From assembly GCA_947069175.1 (NCBI GenBank), contig CAMTDV010000013.1, positions 16,383,412-16,447,411 on the forward strand: a DNA stretch of 64,000 nucleotides, in the 5' to 3' direction. Positions within the stretch are counted from its first letter, which is position 1. Every line of letters begins with the position of its first letter. The position numbers and the translations under genes were made by a program. Below the pieces are notes generated by a model. It was given only the letters and a program-made list of their open reading frames with translations. It was not told where the DNA came from and made no database searches. Source of the DNA: Scalesia atractyloides. Taxonomy: Eukaryota; Streptophyta; Magnoliopsida; Asterales; Asteraceae. Shown here one piece after another: positions 23,524 to 32,608 of this stretch.

Positions 23524-24411
23524 ATGTACTATCTAGATCGTATATGGATTCCTAACCACAACAATCTTTGTGAAATTCTTATGAAGGAAGCTCACAAAAC
23601 GCGATACTCTATACACCCAAGAGCCGATAAGATGTATCAAGACCTACGATATACCTATTGGTGGCCTGGAATGAAAAAGGATATTGCTGTTTTTGTTTCT
23701 AAGTGCCTTACATGTTCCAAGGTGAAAGCTGAACACCAAAGACCCTCAGGACTTCTGGTCCAACCTGAAATACCTGTGTGGAAGTGGGAAAATATAACCA
23801 TGGACTTCATTACCGGGTTACCTCGCACTTCTGGTGGGTATGACACTATATGGGTAATAATTGACCGACTTACAAAATCAGCTCACTTTATTCCTATCCG
23901 CGAAGATTTCAAGAACGAAAAGCTTGCTCGTATTTATATCAGCGAAATCGTAAGCCGACATGGGGTACCGTTAAGCATTATTTCTGATCGTGATGGTCGT
24001 TTCACTTCACGAACATGGCAAGCAGTACAAGCCGCTATGGGTACGCGATTAGATCTCAGTACCGCCTATCATCCTCAAACTGATGGTCAATCTGAACGCA
24101 CCATTCAAACTCTTGAAGATATGCTTCGAGCATGTGTTATAGACTTCAAGGGAAATTGGGACGCTCATCTACCATTAGTCGAATTTTCGTACAACAACAG
24201 CTATCATTCAAGCATCGGCATGGTACCTTTTGAAGCCTTATATGGTCGTAAGTGCCGATCTCCAGTATGTTGGCACGAAATTGGGGAAGCTCAAATCACT
24301 GGTCCGGAATTGATTCAAGAAACCACAGACAAGATCCATCAAATTCGAAACAATCTTCTAGCGCTCAGAGTCGTCAAAAGAGTTATGCAGATAAACGATG
24401 GAAGCCTTTAG
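23524..24411 (+). pseudogene. Gypsy integrase (core open, ends by frameshift)
   Basis: Integrase inserts the element's cDNA into the host chromosome. A zinc-binding HHCC region opens the segment (HKTRYSIHP...CLTCSKVKAEH). The DDE triad is present: Asp94 in MDFITGLP, Asp155 in ISDRDGRF and Glu191 in GQSERT, giving the D,D35E spacing. LYGRKCRSPVCWHEIG is the usual gypsy signature after the core. The frame is lost near 24,390, and the following Gx(Y/V)-type segment continues in other frames. Confidence 0.9.
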
Positions 24412-24849
24412 AGTTTAACATTGGTGATCATGTACTTCTAAGAAGTATCACCGTGGAAGGGAGTAGTTCGTTTTGGTCAAAAAGGCAAGCTAGCACCACG
24501 CTACGTAGGACCTTTCAAGATACTCGAAAGAGTAGGACCTGTAGCATACAAGCTTGATCTACCAGAAGAACTCAACAGGATTCATCCCACATTCCACGTA
24601 TCTAACTTGAAGAAGTGCATCGCTGATGAAAACCTCCACATTCCGCTGGAAGATATTCAGATTGATGAATCTATGCATTTTATTGAAAGACCTGTAGAGA
24701 TCATGGACTTCGGAGAAAAACGTTTACGACGAAGTCGCATTCCAATTGTTAGGGTACGCTGGGAGTCGAAACGGGGACCTGAGTTTACTTGGGAACGTGA
24801 AGACTCAATGCGCGAAAAATACCCACATCTTTTTCCTACTACTACTTAA
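24412..24849 (+). pseudogene. Gypsy integrase C-terminus with chromodomain-like tail
   Basis: Broken frames carry the segment after the integrase core (KRWKPLEFNIGDHVLL across 24,395-24,440, YVGPFKI-like near 24,505). An intact last frame (24,607-24,849) follows with PVEIMDFGEKRLRRSRIPIV, VRWESKRGPEFTWERE and YPHLFPTTT. This C-terminal region with W...EFTWERE corresponds to the chromodomain-type tail of Tekay-group chromoviruses, thought to bias insertion towards heterochromatin. Confidence 0.8.
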
Positions 24850-24865
24850 ATTTCGGGACGAAATT

Positions 24866-24883
24866 CCTAAAAGTAGGGGATAC
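24866..24883 (+). promoter_or_regulatory. Polypurine tract, gypsy
   Basis: CCTAAAAGTAGGGGATAC directly precedes the 3' LTR and holds the purine run that primes plus-strand synthesis. Confidence 0.75.
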
Positions 24884-25068
24884 TGTAACATTTGTCAAAA
24901 ACGGGTTTCCAAAACCCGCTCCGTTTTGTAATCGAATATCAAGTTATAAATGTCACGTTGTGTTTTATGTTTATTTTGATTTTTAATGATACATAATTAA
25001 TAAACAAACTAAACTATAAAAATTATATTTGATAAAAAGTGAAAACAAAATAAATAAAAATAAAATGT

Positions 25069-25149
25069 TGCTGCTTGGGCTCGAACCCGGGTCAGCCGGA
25101 AATTGAAATCCAAAGACTTAACACACACACACATCACCACTCCGCCACT
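25069..25149 (-). other. tRNA-like cassette A in 3' LTR
   Basis: Counterpart of the minus-strand module at 16,890-16,974, with the same A-box-like and B-box-like segments and a 1-2 bp change near the CCA-proximal side. Confidence 0.55.
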
Positions 25150-25994
25150 TGTTTGTTTTCTGTCATCTTTAGGAAACAAATAGATCTTATAGACAAATGT
25201 AAATCAATCGGTTACGCCAATTGTAACTGAAATCAGTTATCAAACACTCAAAGACGATTGGATACTCGTGATTCAATGAGTATAACCGATAAACTGATAA
25301 TTCCAATCAATTCTACCGTGAATGAAACTTGAATTCGGAAGTGAATCGGTTTAATAACCGAAAACTTTCAATTCTCGGATTACTTCAATCTTAGACCTCT
25401 CCTGCGACTCAAAATACTCTGCAAGACTTTCAATTACATTTCCGCACACTTTACAGTCCACCGGAGAAGCTATTTGAAATCGCCGAAATAATTCTGCAAG
25501 TCGCCGGAAAACCGTACTTTTCATCAAAACAGTAAGTCTTTCAATTTCTTCGTGGTCTAACAATTGTTAAGCTATTTCTGACTCAAACCTTTCAATTGAA
25601 ATCGAATTCAGACGCTGTTTTCGGATAATTTCAGTTCGCCGGAAAAGTTCTGAAAATCTCTATTTTCATCTGTGAATCGGTAAGGACATTCAAACACTCT
25701 GTTAACATTTGTTAATCACTTCAATTCCACGATTAGCTAATCAAAACGGTTAATTGTCTTGTTCAGTTGAAGAGCACAAAAACAGAGACCGAAAACCTTG
25801 CCGTAATTTCTGAAATAAACCGTTCATCGGTATTTTACTTCTAATTATCGTTTTTGCCATTTCATATTAGTTTGTACAATGTATATCAATCGAACTAAAC
25901 AAGATATAACGGTGTAATCTACTGCCGGTAAAAACGAACGAAGAAGATGAACTGTGATAACACTATAAGAATAATTAAAATTGTTATTTTGAAC

Positions 25995-26411
25995 GGGTTA
26001 GACACACAGTCCAGCGGTGGACTGTGTGCGAACAAAAACACGCATACGTCCCGAGTTCGATCCCTGATACACGCACCCTCTATGTAATAAAATGCCTTTT
26101 TGATTAGAACTGAACCGGGTTAACTCCGTTAGTTGTTAAGTATAATAAAATTTATATATTAACCAAGTTAGACACACAGTCCAGCGGTGGACTGTGTGTA
26201 ACGTTAAAGCACAGGTCCCGGGTTCGAGACCTGTTAGTGTCACCGGTTCGATGATTTAAAATCTCTTTTTAAAACAAATGAATTTTGAATAAATCGAATT
26301 AGTATATAAATATAATTAAAAACAAGATTATTTCGGGTTAGACACGTAGCTCAGTTGGTAGAGCTGCGTGCACGCGTACGGGAGGTCTCGGGTTCGAGTC
26401 TCACCCAGCGC
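25995..26411 (+). other. tRNA-like cassettes B, C and D in 3' LTR
   Basis: Cassette B lies at 25,995-26,075, C at 26,164-26,243 and D at 26,334-26,411, with the same 10-bp stems and B boxes as in the 5' LTR. Differences fall in the anticodon-arm part of D (CACGCGTACGGGAGG instead of CACGTGTACGGGATG), not in the A or B box. Confidence 0.65.
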
Positions 26412-28379
26412 ATACATGCACACTGACCGAACCGGTCAACAGGTCAACAAGTCAACGGTCAACGGTCAACGCAAAAATAAACAATATTTTTTATATATTT
26501 TTTATTTATTTAATTTAATTTAAAAATCAATTAAAAATACTTAAAATAATATTTTTAAAGATAGAAAATAGCCTTAAACTCACAAAAATATATCTAAAAA
26601 TTCCATTAAAATCCTTAATAAAATCCACTCATTTACTATATTTTTCCGTTATTATTTAGGTTAGTAATTCTCGTTATTCAACTCTCCCGACTCGTGCGCA
26701 TCTCATCATCTCCAATCAAACGCACCCAATGTGAGTGAATCTTTACAAATTCCCCGTTTTAGTCACGTTTTAGGGTGTATCATGTGTCTTGCTATATATT
26801 ATATTTAAATCATTGTGCATACATCATATCATGAACTTGTGTATTCAGTTTGTTTTCAACTGTTTGTGTGGTTATTGTTAGATTCAATTTATTATTTCAG
26901 TACATGCAATTTCATAGGCCGCCGCTCCCCATTACATTATGAGCGTTGAGCATGTTCCCCATTACATTATGAGCGTGAACCTGGCGTGCCAACATACGAT
27001 CGGCTCCGTTTGATTGAGCCTTGATCGCACAGACATTTATCATTTTCAGTACATGCAATACGATCGGCTCCGTTTGATTGAGCCTTGATCGCACAGTTTC
27101 ATTCATGTTATTTATTGTATGATGTTGGTATGTTAATGTATGCTATCATATGTTACTGTATGTTATAGTTGTGATTGCAATTGCTACTACTTGATTATTT
27201 ACATTTGCTCATTTATGATTATGCACAATTTTTCATTGATAAACTAACAAGTAGATCAATAATAAATGTTTATCTAACAAGGTTCACTCGCCAACTTATG
27301 TTGACCCAAAAACCCCCATTTTTACACATGATACAGGTGAACCAGCTACAGCAAGAAACACTTAGGATTGGACTAGAAGAATAAAATGATTTAGAGTTTG
27401 GAATTGTTTTGTTTGGTTTATTTTCTTTGTATTGTATGGACATGTTTGGATATTTGGGAATGTAATTTTGACTTTAATAAATATGAAATATATTAGTAAA
27501 TATCATGAGCTTTGGTGATAACCCAATTATGCCCCGACTCTTATTCCGCTGCGGGTCGGGATGTGACAATCCATGCATAGAAAAGAAAGATGAAATGGCA
27601 ATAACCAAAGCTAAGGAAATAATGACTTTGACGATGTTATTGTTTAGTTGATTGTTCTTTGTTCTTTATTTCTTTAAATAGATATATGTAATGGCAGTAT
27701 TATTAAATAGTAATGGATATTCAATAGCTAGTACGTTTAATAGTAACTTAATATTTTTCATTCAACAAGTTACATATGTAACATCCATTGTTACATATGT
27801 AAGGCTACTTTTTTTAACACATGTAACAAATGTGTAACTACAATCCTTTGTTTTTCATTCAATTACTTCTATTTGCACAGTTTCCCTACGTAAGTTTCAA
27901 TCTCACCAATTCATGGTATTCAATAGCTGACACATTTAATATAGTTAAATTTTTTTATTCAATAGGTTACTTATGTAACGACCATTGTTAAATATCTAAC
28001 GGTGTTTTTTAGCACACGTAACACATGTGTACCTGCAGTCCTTTATTTTTCAGCAAAAAAGATATATGTTACAACATATATAGCTAATTATGCCAGCAAA
28101 AAAACACAACTTTTATTTGTAAAAGAAACGAGATCATTAAGTATTAAATCATGGTAATAAAAATGTGATATTCGAGGTAAGTTTATTCAAGACAACTAAT
28201 AGCCCGTCTAAACAACATTTCAACATTTAAAAAGACATAGATTTGTAATCAAACAACAACTGAGAATATCAAAAACTAAAATGATTTTAACACAAAAACA
28301 AAAAACTGCAAATTACATAAACATTTACCCATTACTAGAACACTTTGAACAGACAAAAACATATTAACAAAAAAATCAA

Positions 28380-28760
28380 GTGTGAAATGATTTTTCAAAA
28401 TAAAACACTCAAGAGATTGTTGTTTCTCTCTCTAAAATCGTGGTAAAACCTACTTCTTCCTCACACACTTGTGCGTGTGTTCTTGGTGTTCAAATGAACA
28501 CGACAAAGATTGTTGTTTCTTTCTCTAAAACAACAACTTTCTGTCTCTAAACACTTACCGGATATAGAACAGCCTGATGAGCACGATGAAGATTGTTGTC
28601 TCTCTCTAAAATCGTAGTAAATTAGGTTCAAACATGTTTCTCTCTCACACACTTATTCATGTGTTCTTAGTGTTCTAGATGAACACGATGAAAATTGTTG
28701 TTTCTCTCTCCAAAACAACAACTTTATCTTGTTGTCGTTCACCCACTTATCAGAATTGTG
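28380..28760 (-). repeat. Repeated GAACAC...GTTGTTTCTCTCTC units
   Basis: Three to four irregular units of about 90-130 bp each contain GAACACGA(C/T)(A/G)AA(G/A)ATTGTTGT(T/C)TCT(C/T)TCTC and TAAAATCGT(G/A)GTAA or a variant. Read on the minus strand they match units near 15,240-15,420, so this is the right arm of the old inverted-repeat element. ORFs in this stretch are not coding. Confidence 0.6.
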
Positions 28761-29091
28761 AAAAAGGAACTCATGTGAAAAGATTGATTTGCTTTCTCTT
28801 TTCCATTAATGGTGAAAGAAGGAAGGAAGAATACAGAGAAGAGAACATATATGAGATCTAGAGAGAGAATGCCATAAAAAGAAGAAAACACAAGTTTTAA
28901 GAGAAATACACATGATGAGAGAGAGACATGTATCTGTATCAAAATATCCCTCAAACCACTTTTAAATATAATGAAAATAATATATTTAAATCAAAATAGC
29001 ATCTTATTTCTCCAACCATTAGATCATCTAGATCAATGATCACAATAAGGTTTACTAGGTTTTCTCATCTCAGATAAGTTTTCTATTTATC

Positions 29092-29095
<4 letters not shown>

Positions 29096-29126
<31 letters not shown>
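29096..29126. repeat. (TA)n microsatellite
   Basis: About 30 bp of alternating TA between two TIR elements. Confidence 0.9.
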
Positions 29127-29127
<1 letters not shown>

Positions 29128-29130
<3 letters not shown>

Positions 29131-30595
29131 GAGTTTAATGGGACTAGAGAATCATATAAAAAACCTATAAGAACACATTTTTACATGTAAAAATCTTATT
29201 TTTATCTAATTTATTTCAGAGTTTTTACATATAAACACATGTCGATAATCTTCAATAAAAAAATAGTAGAGTTAAATGCAATTTACCGCTATGTGGTTTG
29301 GTGACGGGAGAAAGATGTCCCCTTGAAAGTTTTTTTTACACCTTGTCCCCTCCTACTTTCAAATATAATGCAGCCTAATGTTAAATGGGCATTAGGTTGA
29401 TCATTTGACTTTGGGTGAAAGAACTAAACTACCATTTTTTTCTTGCAGTTTACTTCCCTATGGGTTCATTATTATTACAACCACCTACCACCATCATCAT
29501 CACCACAACCATCGTCCTTGCCACCACCACCACTAACAACAATCAACAAAAAAACCCAACACTTAAATGCTCAAAAAGCATAATTCTTTACAAAATTCAA
29601 CCTACAAAAAACCTGATTCGAGCATAAATATAAATAGTCCAATGAATTTAATAAGCCGATGAGCACTCCTACCCGTCACTACCACCATTCACAAGTTACC
29701 TCATTCATCCACCCTCGTACACAACCTTACCGAACCACCACCACCACTAAAAACAACCTCACCAAACACCACCGCAAGCACCTTCGAACGACCACCTCAA
29801 CTCCATCACCCTGGCGCAAACAACAAATAGCCACAAACGAACCATTTTCATTACTACCGTATCTCAACCTGCTACCACTGTGAAGCAAACAACAACTAAC
29901 AAAACCAATCGAACCACCGTACACTACTCAACTACCATCTCCGTTTCAACCACATCATCCTTCTCTTCACTGTTGCCCACTAGTCTTCAGTAAAACAACA
30001 TCCACCACCAACCTCTGGTCACCACTATCACCTGGAAATCATATAACCACCACACCATATGTCTACAGTTTGTAGATGTGTATAGGGATCACAAAGTTAA
30101 GAAACAACGACTCCATGTTGGTTTATGGGTTAAAGAGATTGAGAAGATGGAAGATGCTAAGTTGGTTGATTCTGTTGTTGCCGATGATGATCTCGTTATT
30201 GCTTTCAATTCTGACTTACAGAAAATCTAACATTGTTAGGGGGTTTAGGGTTTTTTTTCAAGGTGAAATGACCTAACTACGCATCCACCGTTAAATTGTT
30301 TAACATATTATTCTAATTTCGTTAGAGGAAGGGGTGCAGATTGTGACACTTTGAAAGTAAGATGGGATAGAGTGCAAAAAAAAAACTATAAAAAGGCATC
30401 TTGCTCTCACCACCAAACCACAAGGTGACAAACTTCATTTAACTCATACAAAAATTAAAAAAATTGAAAAGAAATTATTATTTTTATATTTAAATGACTT
30501 CTACATGTGTATATGAAAAAAAAACCCCTTCGAATAAATTATGTAAAAATGATTTTTAGTGAACTTTTTACATGTGGAATTAGTGGTGTCTGTGT
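29128..30595. mobile_element. Outer TIR element enclosing another TIR element
   Basis: The left arm (about 29,128-29,265; TTTTTACATGTAAAAATC, then TAATTTATTTC, then ACACATGT) pairs with the right arm at about 30,470-30,595 read in reverse (CCACATGTAAAAAGTTC, TAATTTATTCG, ACACATGT). The space between is taken up by the element at 29,269-30,445. No ORF belongs to the outer arms. Confidence 0.45.
29269..30445. mobile_element. TIR element with about 150-bp terminal repeats, C-rich interior
   Basis: The left terminus GAGTTAAATGCAATTTACC...TATGTGGTTTGGTGACGGGAG matches the reverse complement of the right terminus (GAGTTAAATGAAGTTTGTC...TGTGGTTTGGTGGTGAGAG) and continues through CCTACTTTCAAA and TAACGG/TTAAATG blocks. 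The interior has CAC/ACC-rich stretches (29,470-30,060) and a short frame at 30,076-30,276 without a known domain. Long TIRs suggest Mutator-like ancestry, but no 9-bp duplication was found at the ends I chose. Confidence 0.5.
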
Positions 30596-30599
30596 TCCC

Positions 30600-30862
30600 T
30601 ACTTTTTTTATGAACAAGGGAAGTGCATTTTAATATACCCAAAAGTTAAGAATTTCTTTAGTTTAATGCGTAAAGTACAACCCTAAAATATGGGTAAATT
30701 AATCTTTCAAACACTAATTACATTTTAATCCCCAACTTTATACACTTTAATCTCTCATCTATAACCAAATTTTGATTAATTAATTACTAGTTATACTTTA
30801 TCACCTTACAAAAAACTAATTATCCCTTCGATTTTTAAACATTTTAAACTGGCTATAACTTT
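30600..30862 (+). repeat. Old repeat, left part, with a relative at 37,843-38,058
   Basis: Blocks such as AATATACCCAAAAGTTAAGAA, CTAATTACATTTTAAT and ATTAATTACTAGTTA are matched by AATATACGAAAAGTTAAGAA, CTAATTACACTTCAAT and GTTAATTAGTAGTTA at 37,843-38,058. The matching relative is uninterrupted where this copy is broken at 30,862 by the composite insertion, so it acts as an empty-site reference. Confidence 0.7.
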
Positions 30863-31187
30863 TGTAACATCCCGGCCTCTCGTACCACCAAATATTGTTG
30901 CTTTGCCCCTGATGGGTTGCCCTTCCAGGAACTCACGGCTTTTTTTTTTGTTGCCCGCTGTGGAGACTTCCCAAGAGGTCATCCATCTTGGTACTACTCC
31001 CACCTGAGCACGCTTAATTGTGGAGTTCTTCTCTTATCCACTAGCATTAAGCCCAAAATGGGTTGGTGATTTAAGAGGCATTGAATTACTTATGAACCAG
31101 GGATCTCTCCTAACCACGACCGATGTGGGATTTGCCTAGGGTAATCTAATCGTAGTAATTAATAGACCGTTTTGTTTACTTAACATG
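30863..31187 (-). repeat. Cassandra-like LTR with antisense 5S-like segment
   Basis: Read on the minus strand it runs from about 31,187 (TGTTAAG) through CAAATCCCACATCGG, a 5S rRNA-like block, GCCGTGAGTTCCTGGAAGGGCAACCCATC and on to GGGATGTTACA at 30,863. Cassandra TRIMs are known for 5S-derived sequence in their LTRs. The outer parts are related to the TRIM LTR at 36,745-36,934, which lacks the 5S block. Confidence 0.75.
30959..31030 (-). pseudogene. 5S rRNA-derived block inside the Cassandra-like LTR
   Basis: The minus strand reads ACTCCACAATTAAGCGTGCTC, then GGGAGTAGTACCAAGATGG, then ATGACCTCTTGGGAAGTC. This parallels plant 5S rRNA (AACTCCGCAGTTAAGCGTGC, AGTAGTACTAGGATGGGTGACC, TCCTGGGAAGTC) and covers its A-box, intermediate and C-box promoter parts. 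The 5' third of 5S is missing or unrecognisable. Confidence 0.8.
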
Positions 31188-31788
31188 ACCTCACGAATAC
31201 GGGCGGTGCGTTAATCCTGTAGAGCTATACATGTTAAGGGAGGCTTGTACGAGTTAATGACGTAGTATAAGGCATTCAAAATATACAAGTTTGCAAGTAT
31301 TCGTATTAAGCATGTATGATTGAATGATAGTTTTGTGATAAGCATAAGTAGTGTGATTTAGTGATTTTGATGGCATACATATGTTGCACCCCAAAAGTGT
31401 AAAGGTAAAAAGGGGAGTCAAGTATATTCCCAGTTTTGCAAGCTTTCTTAGCAATCCGAGAGTTGCCGAATGTTAGAGTTGGAACACCAAAGTTATCCTA
31501 CACGAGGAAATGTAGGTGTGTGAGTATTTGGATTTTGGTAGCGAGTTCGGATTCAGAATTCAAGTATGTAAAAGTATGTATACACAAAATAATTATCTAG
31601 TCTTAAACACCCTTTTTTTACACTATAAATCCCGTATGGGTTGATGTGATTTCATGGGTCAAGTTGCCCATTAGAATCGTAACGAGAGGTTCAAGACCTA
31701 GATAATATAACCTATTGCCATGACGACTAACCATAATCCGATTAACATCAAGGGTTTGGTTAAATATATCTTCATATATATTATATAG
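31188..31788 (-). other. LTR-like or unclassified sequence, left part
   Basis: No gene. This is the sequence between the Cassandra-like LTR and the solo LTR. Removing the solo LTR joins it to 35,184-36,549, and it may be the far end of the minus-strand LTR-like fragment described there. Confidence 0.3.
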
Positions 31789-31879
31789 TGTAACACCCTG
31801 TAAAATCGTGTCCAATAATATAGTGACACGTGTTGTATTTTTAAATATAGTCTGTTAAAGACCAATAAAGACCAAAGGC

Positions 31880-32225
31880 GTCAACATGCTCAATCTGAGC
31901 CTCTGAGTGACGATCCGATGTCAACATGCATAAATAACAGCCTCTGAGTGACTGATATGTCAACATGCTTAAATCATTAGCCTCTGAGTGACCGATACAT
32001 CAACATGCTTCAAATTTGGCCTCTGAGTGACTAATATGTCAACATGCCCAGCCTCTGACATCGGAATCAACATGCTTATAAGAAGCCTCTGAGTGATCCT
32101 TTGTGAAGTCCTAACTCTCATACGTGCCATTTGTTGGACGAGAGAGTTCAATTTTGTAAATATGTGAAAGTTGGATAATGAAGGGATTAAAAGTGTCAAC
32201 ATGTTAATTTATACCTCTGAGTGAC
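31880..32225 (+). repeat. Minisatellite in the solo LTR
   Basis: About seven irregular units of roughly 40-60 bp each hold TCAACATGC(T/A)-type sequence followed 15-25 bp later by GCCTCTGAGTGA. Spacers between the two conserved words vary. It lies upstream of the LTR's TATA box, a position where repeats often act as U3 enhancer arrays; that role is inference. Confidence 0.85.
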
Positions 32226-32597
32226 CTTTTAACGAACCGAGAGCTCGACAATGTCCGAGCATAATCCCGGTATGCCAAGTATTGGCTACGGAGGCCTAAA
32301 GTGCCAAAAAGGTGTTTAAAAAGGTTTTTATAAGCTTTTATAAGTTAAGGGGCTAAAGTGTTAAATTTTGAAAATGGTCGTGGGGCGGTCGCTGGCCGCG
32401 AGAGACCAGGCCTGGGTCTCTCGCGGGGCGCGAGAGAGGCTCTGCTGCAAAAAGTTTTGTTTGGTCTCCAAGCAAAGCTCCAAAAACCATTTGATCGAAT
32501 CTATGGACTTGTAAACTACTATGCCACGTTTTGGGACACATGTAAGCTTCCTCTTACACCCCTAAACACCTAGCTTCACCTCCTTTGAGCTCTCAAA

Positions 32598-32608
32598 CTA
32601 TAAATAGG
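32598..32608 (+). promoter_or_regulatory. TATA box of the solo LTR
   Basis: CTATAAATAGG precedes a leader rich in CACC and CTTTCT sequence, typical of the U3/R boundary in plant gypsy LTRs. Confidence 0.6.

Larger units (their letters stand above)
16706..27568 (+). mobile_element. Complete Ty3/gypsy retrotransposon, Tekay/Del-like chromovirus
   Basis: The element has two long LTRs beginning TGTAACA and ending TGTGACA, a primer-binding site matching initiator tRNA-Met, gag, protease, RT, RNase H, integrase and a chromodomain-like C-terminus in the gypsy order, and a polypurine tract. It is flanked by ATCCA at 16,701-16,705 and 27,569-27,573. The long LTRs, pol order and C-terminal region suit the Tekay/Del group. 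The LTRs are about 99% identical by eye, so the insertion looks young. Gag and pol nevertheless carry several frameshifts and stops, so this copy cannot encode its own proteins. Four tRNA-like cassettes in each LTR are the unusual feature. Confidence 0.95.
24884..27568 (+). repeat. 3' LTR of the gypsy element (2,685 bp)
   Basis: It matches the 5' LTR along its full length with scattered substitutions and small indels (for example CTGCTTGGGC versus CTGCCGGGC near 25,075). It ends GGGTCGGGATGTGACA, followed by ATCCA. Confidence 0.95.
14975..29085. mobile_element. Old inverted-repeat element, split by the gypsy insertion
   Basis: The left flank (about 14,985-15,440) and the reverse complement of the right flank (about 28,380-29,080) share blocks: GTAAACC...ATTGTG near the tips, GGCTATTTTGGTC versus TGCTATTTTGATT, CT-repeats, and repeated units TCATC(A/G)TGTTCA...GAACA(C/T)(C/T)AAGAACACA. 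Just inside lie sequences rich in ACATGTGTTAC on both sides of the gypsy element (15,900-16,700 and 27,570-28,100). Removing the gypsy insertion leaves about 3.2 kb. No transposase was recognised. The exact ends are unclear because both run into TA-rich DNA. Confidence 0.4.

Noticed and set aside
29470..29880. Thr/Pro/His-rich ORFs on the plus strand
   Set aside because: They come from CAC/ACC-rich simple-sequence DNA inside a TIR element; no domain.
31880..32225. CRISPR-like array of repeats and spacers
   Set aside because: This is a plant nuclear LTR. The repeat units are irregular in length and the conserved words are not constant; it is a minisatellite.
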